21,099 nt of DNA, from assembly GCA_964424345.1 (NCBI GenBank), contig CAYRIK010000036.1:1-21099 (forward strand). Direction: 5' to 3'. Positions 1 to 6,398 of this stretch are shown piece after piece. The DNA comes from RGIG6307 sp964424345. GTDB lineage: Bacteria; Bacillota; Clostridia; Lachnospirales; Lachnospiraceae. The notes below the pieces were generated by a model. That model was given only the letters and a program-made list of their open reading frames with translations. It made no database searches and had not been told where the DNA came from. Within the stretch, counting starts at the first letter, position 1. Each line of letters starts with the position of its first letter. Position numbers and translations under genes: made by a program.

Positions 1-24
1 GTTTAGAGGAGGAAGCTCTTCTGA

Positions 25-117
25 AAAAACAGCGAGAATCATCCACAGTCTCCGATTAAAGAGAAACTTGGTTGGATGAGTCCTGTTGAATACAGACTCT
101 CTGCCATGGCTGCATAA
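25..117 (+). pseudogene. IS3-family transposase (orfB) C-terminal remnant
   Basis: Reading from 55 to the stop at 115-117 gives IKEKLGWMSPVEYR followed by LSAMAA. This matches the conserved end of IS3-family DDE integrase-type transposases, where an IKEKLxxMSPVEYR-like motif closes the rve domain. Upstream in the same frame are stops at 4-6 and 22-24, and the residues at 25-54 do not look like the usual tyrosine/asparagine-rich stretch before this motif. The reading frame is therefore shifted or rearranged, and only the last 20 or so residues are recognisable. The catalytic DDE residues are outside the window or lost. Confidence 0.6.
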
Positions 118-121
118 AAAT

Positions 122-150
122 AGCGTAGCAGCCATTAAAACTGCTACGCT
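122..150. terminator. Perfect 10-bp hairpin at the IS end, flanked by A/T runs
   Basis: AGCGTAGCAG (122-131) is the exact reverse complement of CTGCTACGCT (141-150), with a 9-nt loop. On the + strand it is followed by TAAAAA, with no T tract. On the - strand it is followed by ATTTTT, so it would work better as a terminator of transcription entering the IS from the right. Such hairpins inside IS ends commonly insulate the transposase from outside transcription; that role is inferred. Confidence 0.5.
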
Positions 151-180
151 TAAAAAGTCTAACTTTTTGGGGTCACCTCA

Positions 181-297
181 ATTGCGGATGAGGAGCAAGT
201 ATTAGACCAGATACAGGAAGAATTGAGTAAAAAAGGATTTTTGGCAAAGCTTCAGGATTATGAACCGGTAGATTTCTGGAACGAGAACCATGCATAA
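181..297 (+). pseudogene. Orphan 3' end (38 codons) of an unidentified gene cut off by the IS end
   Basis: From the IS junction an open frame runs to the stop at 295-297. It is lysine/glutamate-rich and coding-like: it opens with IADEEQVLDQIQEE and ends with EPVDFWNENHA. There is no start codon or ribosome-binding site on this side, so it reads as the C-terminus of a gene whose 5' part was removed or displaced by the insertion. I do not recognise the family. An alternative is that the open frame is chance, but 38 codons with amphipathic composition directly at the IS edge favour a real remnant. Confidence 0.45.
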
Positions 298-310
298 ACG
301 TGTGCGTATC

Positions 311-339
311 TTGACATTATTTGCAAAAAAGAGTAAAAT
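311..339 (+). promoter_or_regulatory. Strong sigma-A promoter for the DUF6106-like gene
   Basis: TTGACA (311-316), a 17-bp spacer, then TAAAAT (334-339). The -35 is perfect and the -10 matches five of six positions. Transcription would start near 346, about 27 nt before the start codon at 373. Confidence 0.75.
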
Positions 340-372
340 TGACTCAACGATTTTTTTACTTGGAGGAATTTC

Positions 373-876
373 ATGAACGACGTATATGTAGAGTGGCTTG
401 TAGCCAAAAAGCGTAATTTATTTGGCAAAGTTTCCCGTGTGGTATGTTTGCTTGCATCTATCTTATTATGGGTAGGAGCTCTTGGTTATGTAAATACTAT
501 CGTACTGATCTTTGCAGTATTAGTGTCTATTGTTACTTATTTCCTTTTCTGTTTTACAGATCTTGAGTATGAGTATGTATATATTAATGGAGAATTAATG
601 GTAGACCGTATTTTAAAGAAGTCTATGAGAAAGCGTATGATTAATATAGAGGCTTCTGAGATGGAAGTTGTCGCACCAATGACATCTCCAAAAGTAGATG
701 GCTATAAGCATAGACAGTGGAAAGAGTTCATTTTTACTTCTGGTTATGAAAAAGATCAGAGAAAGATTTATGAAATCTACTGTAACAATGGTATCAAAGT
801 AGTATTTGAACCAAGTCGTGAAATGTTAGAAGCAATGAAGGGTCAGATGTTTTCTAAAGTAACGATTGAAGATTAA
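373..876 (+). CDS. Small two-helix membrane protein of unknown function (probable DUF6106)
   Basis: A 167-residue protein. A short basic N-terminus (residues 1-22) is followed by two hydrophobic segments at about 23-40 and 43-61. A soluble C-terminal half follows (about 65-167), mixed beta/alpha in character, with a basic patch (KKSMRKR) after the second helix. The start at 373 is set by the strong GGAGG at 362-366, six nucleotides upstream. The layout, membrane hairpin plus cytosolic domain opening with YEYVYINGEL, resembles a conserved Lachnospiraceae family that I recall as DUF6106; no biochemical role is known to me. The gene has its own promoter and stands alone between an IS scar and the ZTP riboswitch. 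The family name is from memory; the membrane topology is seen in the sequence. Confidence 0.75.
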   Translation: MNDVYVEWLVAKKRNLFGKVSRVVCLLASILLWVGALGYVNTIVLIFAVLVSIVTYFLFCFTDLEYEYVYINGELMVDRILKKSMRKRMINIEASEMEVVAPMTSPKVDGYKHRQWKEFIFTSGYEKDQRKIYEIYCNNGIKVVFEPSREMLEAMKGQMFSKVTIED

Positions 877-898
877 TGGAAATTATAAAATTTTATCA

Positions 899-927
899 TT
901 GACTTTATACATCACTTCACTTATACT
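899..927 (+). promoter_or_regulatory. Promoter of the purO-purH riboswitch operon
   Basis: TTGACT (899-904), a 17-bp spacer, TATACT (922-927). Each box differs from consensus at one position. The predicted start, near 934, lies about 25 nt before the first riboswitch helix, so the whole aptamer is transcribed. Confidence 0.75.
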
Positions 928-957
928 ATAGGAAGAATGATTCAAGAATATGATATC

Positions 958-1052
958 TGAGATGTGACTGGCGGAATTTGCAAGATTATTGCAAAGGGGA
1001 TTACCCCAAGGGAGCATCTATTACAGAAACCAATGCCGACCGCCTGGGCGAC
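958..1052 (+). ncRNA. ZTP/ZMP (pfl) riboswitch aptamer
   Basis: The 5' subdomain has the helix AGATG (960-964) / CATCT (1015-1019), enclosing the conserved GUGACUGGCG stretch that starts at 964, and a G-rich part (GGGGATTACCCC, then AAGGGAGC) leading to the helix 3' strand. A linker at 1020-1038 leads to the hallmark CCGCCUGGGC (1040-1049), the ZMP-binding second subdomain that forms the pseudoknot. This is the pfl consensus. ZTP riboswitches sense 5-aminoimidazole-4-carboxamide ribotides, which build up when 10-formyl-tetrahydrofolate is short. Here it precedes the genes that consume AICAR, and is expected to switch expression ON when ZMP/ZTP is high. Confidence 0.93.
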
Positions 1053-1092
1053 CCATTATATGAGGTCCCCAGGTTTGGTTGGCATTTTTTAT
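1032..1092 (+). terminator. Intrinsic terminator forming the expression platform of the ZTP riboswitch
   Basis: AATGCC (1032-1037) pairs with GGCATT (1081-1086), GACC (1038-1041) with GGTT (1077-1080), CCTGGG (1043-1048) with CCCAGG (1068-1073), and GACC (1050-1053) with GGTC (1064-1067). The stem is followed by TTTTTT ending at 1090. The 5' arm contains the CCGCCUGGGC aptamer element, so ligand-stabilised pseudoknot folding and terminator folding exclude each other. That is the standard transcriptional ON-switch for this riboswitch class. Confidence 0.9.
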
Positions 1093-1156
1093 TTCATAAA
1101 ATAAAAATGTTATATAAAATAACACGATGGGACGGAAAGAAAAGGAGAAATTGATC

Positions 1157-1870
1157 ATGAAGAAATTAAATTTAAAAGAAGAGTTAGCTGGCAACACATA
1201 TCCAGGACGTGGTATTATCATTGGAAAGACTCCAGATGGTAAAAAGGCAGTGACCGCTTACTTTATCATGGGAAGAAGTTCTAACTCCCGTAATCGTGTT
1301 TTTGTAACAGAAGGAGAAGGCATTCGTACACAGGCATATGATCCATCTAAATTAGAAGATCCAAGCTTGATTATTTATGCACCAGTACGCGTTTTAAATG
1401 AATATACAATCGTAACAAATGGCGATCAGACAGATACTATTTTCGATGGAATGAAGTCTGGAGAAACATTTGAACAGTCTTTACGCGTTCGTGAATTTGA
1501 GCCAGACGGACCAAATTACACACCTAGAATTTCTGGTATTCTTCAGGTAAAAGATGGACAATTCCATTATGCAATGTCTATTTTAAAGAGCAATAACGGA
1601 AATCCAGATGCTTGTAATCGTTATACCTTTACTTATGAAAATCCAGTAGCAGGGGAAGGTCATTTTATTCATACATATGCACAGGACATCAATCCACTGC
1701 CAAGTTTTGAAGGCGAACCAAAGTGGGTAGAAATCTTAGATGATATGGAAGCATTTACAAATATGCTTTGGACAAATTTAAATGAAGACAATAAAGTTTC
1801 TTTATTTGTTCGTTATATCGATATTCAGACAGGGGAATATGAAACAAAGATCATCAACAAAAATGTATAA
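1157..1870 (+). CDS. purO: IMP cyclohydrolase, archaeal (PurO) type
   Basis: A 237-residue protein of the PurO-type IMP cyclohydrolase family. It closes the purine ring of FAICAR to give IMP, the last step of de novo purine synthesis, in the cytosol. The N-terminal block, with GRGIIIGKT and then TAYFIMGRSSNSRNR, is characteristic of the family, which has an alpha-beta-beta-alpha fold unrelated to the PurH cyclohydrolase domain. The start at 1157 is chosen over an upstream in-frame ATG at 1127 because AAAGGAG (1141-1147) lies nine nucleotides before 1157, while 1127 has no ribosome-binding site and sits just after the terminator. It is the first gene of the riboswitch operon; purH follows 46 bp later. 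The partner reaction is supplied by that stand-alone transformylase. Confidence 0.9.
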   Translation: MKKLNLKEELAGNTYPGRGIIIGKTPDGKKAVTAYFIMGRSSNSRNRVFVTEGEGIRTQAYDPSKLEDPSLIIYAPVRVLNEYTIVTNGDQTDTIFDGMKSGETFEQSLRVREFEPDGPNYTPRISGILQVKDGQFHYAMSILKSNNGNPDACNRYTFTYENPVAGEGHFIHTYAQDINPLPSFEGEPKWVEILDDMEAFTNMLWTNLNEDNKVSLFVRYIDIQTGEYETKIINKNV

Positions 1871-1916
1871 TCAGAAATAAAACATACAAAGATCAAAATC
1901 AGAAAGAGGAAATATC

Positions 1917-3095
1917 ATGAACGAATTAGAATTAAAGTATGGTTGTAATCCAAATCAGAAACCAAGCAGAATTTTTATGGAAGATGGCAGTGAACTTCCT
2001 ATTACAGTATTAAATGGAAAACCTGGTTATATCAATTTCTTAGATGCATTTAATGGTTGGCAGTTAGTAAAAGAATTAAAGCAGGCAACAGGACTCCCAG
2101 CAGCAACTTCTTTTAAGCATGTATCTCCAGCAGGTGCAGCAGTAGGTTTACCATTGACAGAAACTTTAGCAAAAATTTACTGGGTAGATGATTTAGGAGA
2201 ATTATCTCCATTGGCTTGTGCATATGCAAGAGCAAGAGGCGCAGACAGAATGAGTTCTTTTGGTGATTTTATCGCTTTATCTGATGTTTGTGATGTAGAT
2301 ACAGCTCGTTTGATTAAGAGAGAAGTATCTGACGGTGTTATCGCTCCTGGATATACAGAAGAAGCATTGGAATTATTAAAAGCAAAGAAAAAAGGCAATT
2401 ACAACATCATTCAGATTGATGAAACATATGAACCAGCAAAATTAGAAAGAAAGCAGGTATATGGTATCACATTTGAACAGGGCAGAAATGAATTAGATAT
2501 CAATGGTGATTTATTATCTAATATCGTAACAGAAAACAAAGAAATTCCAGAAGAAGCATTGATTGATATGAAGATTTCTTTGATCACATTAAAATATACA
2601 CAGTCTAATTCTGTATGTTATGTAAAAGGCGGTCAGGCAATCGGTATCGGTGCAGGACAGCAGTCTCGTATCCATTGTACACGTTTAGCAGGACAGAAGG
2701 CAGATAACTGGTATTTACGTCAGGCACCACAGGTATTGAATTTACAGTTCCTTGACAAGATTGGACGTGCTGACAGAGATAATGCAATCGACCTTTATAT
2801 TGGCGATGAATACATGGATATTCTTGCTGACGGAACATGGGAACATACATTCAAAGAAAAACCACCTGTATTCACAGCAGAAGAAAAGAGAGCATGGTTA
2901 GACGGTATGCAGAATGTTACATGTGGTTCTGATGCATTCTTCCCATTCTTCGACAACATTGATCGTGCAGCAAAGAGCGGCGTAAAATATATTGCACAGC
3001 CAGGTGGTTCTGTAAGAGATGATCTTGTAATTGAAAGAGCAAACAAGCACGGCATGGCAATGGTATTTACTGGAATCAGATTGTTCCATCACTAA
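1917..3095 (+). CDS. purH: AICAR (phosphoribosylaminoimidazolecarboxamide) formyltransferase, stand-alone
   Basis: A 392-residue protein equal to the C-terminal transformylase half of bifunctional PurH. It transfers a formyl group from 10-formyl-tetrahydrofolate to AICAR (ZMP), giving FAICAR for PurO. The catalytic Lys-His pair is at residues 67-68 in TSFKHVSPAGAA. The strongly conserved SNSVCYVKGGQAIGIGAG and QQSRIHCTRLAG blocks follow, and the C-terminus carries DAFFPFFDNID and QPGGSVRD. The N-terminal MGS-like cyclohydrolase domain of PurH is absent, which explains the PurO gene next to it. AGAGG at 1905-1909 sets the start. Together with purO it is controlled by the ZTP riboswitch, whose ligand is this enzyme's own substrate or its triphosphate. 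Confidence 0.93.
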   Translation: MNELELKYGCNPNQKPSRIFMEDGSELPITVLNGKPGYINFLDAFNGWQLVKELKQATGLPAATSFKHVSPAGAAVGLPLTETLAKIYWVDDLGELSPLACAYARARGADRMSSFGDFIALSDVCDVDTARLIKREVSDGVIAPGYTEEALELLKAKKKGNYNIIQIDETYEPAKLERKQVYGITFEQGRNELDINGDLLSNIVTENKEIPEEALIDMKISLITLKYTQSNSVCYVKGGQAIGIGAGQQSRIHCTRLAGQKADNWYLRQAPQVLNLQFLDKIGRADRDNAIDLYIGDEYMDILADGTWEHTFKEKPPVFTAEEKRAWLDGMQNVTCGSDAFFPFFDNIDRAAKSGVKYIAQPGGSVRDDLVIERANKHGMAMVFTGIRLFHH

Positions 3096-3122
3096 TCAAT
3101 CTGGAAAAATCAAAATTTTGGA

Positions 3123-3151
3123 GTGACAGATAGTTTAGAATGTGGTACAAT
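3123..3151 (+). promoter_or_regulatory. Probable glnS promoter with extended -10
   Basis: GTGACA (3123-3128), a 17-bp spacer, and TACAAT (3146-3151) preceded by TG one base upstream (3143-3144), an extended -10. Transcription would start near 3158, about 27 nt before glnS. No convincing terminator separates purH from this site, so some read-through is possible. Confidence 0.6.
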
Positions 3152-3184
3152 TCTCTATCATAACGATAAAGATAGGTGAATTAT

Positions 3185-4882
3185 ATGGAAAACAAAGAAT
3201 TACAGTTAGAAACTGCGGAAGAAGCAACAGAAGTAGTTTCCAAAAACTTTATTGAACAGGAAATTGAAAAAGATTTAGCAGAAGGTGTTTATGATACCGT
3301 TCATACAAGATTTCCACCAGAACCAAATGGTTATCTGCATATCGGACATGCAAAGAGTATTTTATTAAATTACGGTTTAGCTAAAAAATACAATGGTAAA
3401 TTTAATATGCGTTTTGATGATACAAACCCAACAAAAGAAAAAATCGAGTTTGTAGAGTCTATTAAGGCAGATATTGAATGGCTTGGAGCAGACTGGGAAG
3501 ATAGATTGTTCTTTGCATCTAATTACTTCGGTGATATGTATGAAGCAGCTGTAAAGCTGATTAAGAAGGGAAAAGCATACGTTTCTGACCTTTCAGCAGA
3601 AGAAATTCGTGCATATAGAGGTACACTTACAGAAGCAGGTAAGGAAGATCCATATGCAAGCCGTTCTATAGAAGAAAATCTTGCTTTATTTGAAGCTATG
3701 AAAAATGGCGAAGTAGAAGATGGTGCAAAGGTACTTCGTGCCCGCATTGATATGGCTTCTCCAAATATGAATATGCGTGACCCTGTTATTTACCGAGTTG
3801 CACATATGCATCACCACAATACAGGAGATCAGTGGTGCATTTATCCAATGTATGACTTTGCACATCCAATCGAAGATGCGATTGAAGGTATTACACATTC
3901 TATCTGTACATTGGAATTTGAAGACCATAGACCATTATATGACTGGGTTGTTCGTGAATTAGAATATCCACATCCACCTCGTCAGATTGAGTTCGCAAAA
4001 TTATACTTAAAGAATGTTGTTACAGGCAAGCGTTACATCAAGAAATTAGTAGAAGATGGTATTGTAGACGGATGGGATGACCCAAGATTAGTTTCTATCG
4101 CTGCACTCAGAAGACGTGGTTTTACACCAGAATCTATTAAGATGTTCGTAGAACTTTGTGGTGTCAGCAAGGCAAACTCCATCGCAGATTATGCAATGTT
4201 AGAGTATTGTATTCGTGAGGACTTAAAGTTAAAAGCTCCTCGTGTTATGGCTGTTTTAGATCCAATTAAGCTTGTAATCGACAACTATCCAGAAGGTCAG
4301 ACAGAAATGTTAGAAGCACCAAACAACCTTGAAAATGAGGCACTTGGTGTACGTCAGGTTCCATTTGGTAAGGAATTATATATCGATAGAGATGACTTTA
4401 TGGAAGAGCCACCAAAGAAATATTTCCGTTTATTCCCAGGCAACGAAGTTCGTCTGATGAATGCTTATTTTGTAACTTGTACAGGATGTGTTAAGGATGA
4501 AAACGGTAAGGTAATCGAAGTACATTGTACATACGATCCAGCGTCTAAGGGTGGAAACAGCCCTGATGGACGTAAAGTAAAAGGTACAATCCATTGGGTT
4601 CCAGCACATGAAGCAGTAGAAGTAGAAGCTCGTTTATTCGAAAATCTTGTAGATGAAGAAAAGGGTGTATACAATGAGGATGGTACTATGAATATCAATC
4701 CTAACTCTTTAGAAGTAAGAAAATGCTATGTAGAGCCTTCTGTAAAGAATGCAAAAGCATTTGACAGATTCCAGTTTGTACGTCAGGGATTCTTCTGTGT
4801 AGATTCTAAGTCTTCTACAGAGGATAAGTTGGTATTCAACCGTATTGTTTCCTTAAAGAGTTCTTTTAAATTACCAAAATAA
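3185..4882 (+). CDS. glnS: Glutaminyl-tRNA synthetase
   Basis: A 565-residue class I synthetase that charges tRNA-Gln with glutamine; E. coli GlnRS has 554 residues. The catalytic core opens with TRFPPEPNGYLHIGHAKS, HIGH being residues 52-55. ADIEWLGADWED and the anticodon-binding beta-barrel region (from about residue 345) follow the family pattern. The KMSKS loop is degenerate: VVTGKRY at about 278-284, with K282 holding the position of the catalytic lysine, followed by the GlnRS-typical DGWDDPRL. The start at 3185 is preferred because AGGTGA (3174-3179) lies five nucleotides upstream; a GTG at 3176 in the same frame overlaps that Shine-Dalgarno. GlnRS, rather than the GatCAB route alone, serves glutamine incorporation. 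The regulator at 4893 begins only 10 bp after the stop. Confidence 0.95.
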   Translation: MENKELQLETAEEATEVVSKNFIEQEIEKDLAEGVYDTVHTRFPPEPNGYLHIGHAKSILLNYGLAKKYNGKFNMRFDDTNPTKEKIEFVESIKADIEWLGADWEDRLFFASNYFGDMYEAAVKLIKKGKAYVSDLSAEEIRAYRGTLTEAGKEDPYASRSIEENLALFEAMKNGEVEDGAKVLRARIDMASPNMNMRDPVIYRVAHMHHHNTGDQWCIYPMYDFAHPIEDAIEGITHSICTLEFEDHRPLYDWVVRELEYPHPPRQIEFAKLYLKNVVTGKRYIKKLVEDGIVDGWDDPRLVSIAALRRRGFTPESIKMFVELCGVSKANSIADYAMLEYCIREDLKLKAPRVMAVLDPIKLVIDNYPEGQTEMLEAPNNLENEALGVRQVPFGKELYIDRDDFMEEPPKKYFRLFPGNEVRLMNAYFVTCTGCVKDENGKVIEVHCTYDPASKGGNSPDGRKVKGTIHWVPAHEAVEVEARLFENLVDEEKGVYNEDGTMNINPNSLEVRKCYVEPSVKNAKAFDRFQFVRQGFFCVDSKSSTEDKLVFNRIVSLKSSFKLPK

Positions 4883-4892
4883 TAAATAAAAT

Positions 4893-6281
4893 ATGGATAT
4901 GATGTTTCAATTGGACACAGAGGGTGGGAAACGCCTGTATGTGCAGATTTATGAATATATCAAGTCCGAGATAAAAGGAGGGAGGCTTCTAAAAGGTGAG
5001 AAGCTTCCCTCTACGCGTATCTTGGCAGAAAATCTTCAGGTCAGTCGTTCTACCGTAGATTTGGCTTATGAACAGCTTGTCAGTGAAGGATATTTAGAGG
5101 CAAGAGCAGGAAGCGGATATTATGTCGGACAGATAGATGAATTGTATGATTTTGGTATTGGAATGCCAAAAGAAACGAACATGGTTCAGCCACAAAAACA
5201 ATACATCGTAGATTTTTCTACAGGTGCGGTGGAAATGAGAGGATTTCCGTTTGGAACGTGGAGAAAATTAAATAAAAAAATACTATCAGAAGACAATGCA
5301 AGTCTGTTTGCATTAGGAGATCCACAGGGAGATTTAGAACTTCGAAAGACCATTGCAAGATATTTGCATGCATCCAGAGGAGCAAATATTTCGCCAGAGC
5401 AGCTAGTCATCGGAGCAGGAAATGAATATTTACTGTTGCTGTTAGAGAAAATTTTGGGCAGACATCAAAAGATTGCAATGGAGAAACCGACATATAGCAA
5501 GGCATATCGAAGTTTCGAATCGTTTGCATATGATATTTATCGTATTCCGATGGATACGTATGGCATTCAAATACAAAAACTAAGAGAATGTGAGGCGGAT
5601 ATTGCCTATGTAATGCCTTCTCATCAGTACCCGACAGGACTTGTAATGCCGATTGGACGCAGGCAGGAACTTTTGAAGTGGGCAGATGAAAGGCCTGACC
5701 GCTACATTATAGAAGACGATCATGACAGTGAATTTCGATACAAAGGAAAACCAATCCCTTGTTTGCAGTCTATTGACAGACATGGAAAAGTAATTTATAT
5801 GGGAACGTTTAGTAAAGCAATCGCTCCGGCAATCCGAATCAGTTTTATGGCATTACCAAAGCCGCTTTTAACGAAGTATCAGACAGCATTTCGCTTTTTT
5901 TCTTCTACCGTTCCGAGAATGGATCAAAGAATGCTGCAGCTTTTTATAGAAGAAGGACATTTTGAACGTCATTTGAATCGTATGCGAAAAACATATCGTA
6001 TCCGACATGATGAAATGCTGCAATTATTGAAACCTTTTCGCAAAAAATTTCACATTCAGGGAGAAAATGCAGGTACTTATTTAGTATTAAAATCCAAAGA
6101 AGGACTGACAGAACAAGAATTGATTCAGCGTGCAGAACAGGTTGGTGTGAAAGTATATGGAATGTCACAACATCTTATGAGTGAAGAGGAATGTTATGAC
6201 GGCATTTTACTTGGTTTTGGAGGGCTGAGTGTTGAGGAAATCCAGATGGGGCTAACATTGTTGTCTCAGGTATATTTGTAA
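4893..6281 (+). CDS. MocR/PdxR-family regulator (GntR wHTH fused to aminotransferase-like domain)
   Basis: 462 residues, the usual length for MocR regulators. The N-terminal winged helix (about residues 1-75) contains GEKLPSTRILAENLQVSRST, the GntR DNA-recognition region. A fold-type I aminotransferase-like domain follows (about 110-462). The PLP-binding lysine is K308 in GTFSKAIAPAIRISF, and EDDHDSEFRY supplies the aspartate that contacts the PLP ring nitrogen. Such proteins sense PLP or an amino-compound aldimine and control vitamin B6, GABA or related genes. No such target lies nearby; the 3' neighbour is fucI with its own promoter. No clear ribosome-binding site precedes 4893, and alternative ATGs exist at 4899 and 4902. 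Spacing of 10 bp from glnS suggests co-transcription and coupling. Its target is unknown from this window. Confidence 0.88.
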   Translation: MDMMFQLDTEGGKRLYVQIYEYIKSEIKGGRLLKGEKLPSTRILAENLQVSRSTVDLAYEQLVSEGYLEARAGSGYYVGQIDELYDFGIGMPKETNMVQPQKQYIVDFSTGAVEMRGFPFGTWRKLNKKILSEDNASLFALGDPQGDLELRKTIARYLHASRGANISPEQLVIGAGNEYLLLLLEKILGRHQKIAMEKPTYSKAYRSFESFAYDIYRIPMDTYGIQIQKLRECEADIAYVMPSHQYPTGLVMPIGRRQELLKWADERPDRYIIEDDHDSEFRYKGKPIPCLQSIDRHGKVIYMGTFSKAIAPAIRISFMALPKPLLTKYQTAFRFFSSTVPRMDQRMLQLFIEEGHFERHLNRMRKTYRIRHDEMLQLLKPFRKKFHIQGENAGTYLVLKSKEGLTEQELIQRAEQVGVKVYGMSQHLMSEEECYDGILLGFGGLSVEEIQMGLTLLSQVYL

Positions 6282-6318
6282 AAAATAATAAAAATAGACA
6301 GAATTAGAGTGATAAAAC

Positions 6319-6347
6319 TTGATTTTAAAGTGTGTCAATGGTAGAAT
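6319..6347 (+). promoter_or_regulatory. Promoter of the fucose operon
   Basis: TTGATT (6319-6324), a 17-bp spacer, TAGAAT (6342-6347), preceded by TGG just upstream of the -10. The predicted start near 6354 leaves a leader of about 45 nt before fucI. I see no clear catabolite (cre-like) palindrome in this gap, so regulation of the operon is not evident. Confidence 0.6.
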
Positions 6348-6398
6348 GATGGTACACTAGATTACGATGCCTCAATGGAGGCAGGAAGGAGTTTTACT

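Larger units (their letters stand above)
1..175 (+). mobile_element. Right end of an IS3-family insertion sequence (partial, decayed)
   Basis: The segment holds the C-terminal codons of an IS3-type transposase (see 25-117), then a perfect 10-bp hairpin (122-150), then a terminal-repeat-like end, GTCTAACTTTTTGGGGTCA, at about 157-175. The order transposase stop, hairpin, G-rich terminal repeat ending in CA is what IS3/IS150-group elements show. The left end lies outside the window, so the exact terminus and any target duplication cannot be checked; the true end could also be the CA at 179-180. The element is probably inactive because the transposase frame is interrupted at 22-24. Confidence 0.6.

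Noticed and set aside
1127..1156. N-terminal extension of purO from the ATG at 1127
   Set aside because: No ribosome-binding site upstream, the extension is very basic and overlaps the AAAGGAG that serves the ATG at 1157.
3096..3122. Terminator after purH
   Set aside because: The A/T-rich stretch pairs only weakly and has no G/C stem.
3176..3184. GTG start for glnS at 3176
   Set aside because: The GTG is part of the AGGTGA Shine-Dalgarno for the ATG at 3185.
3777..3962. 61-codon + strand open frame inside glnS
   Set aside because: An out-of-frame shadow of a clearly conserved synthetase, with no initiation signals.
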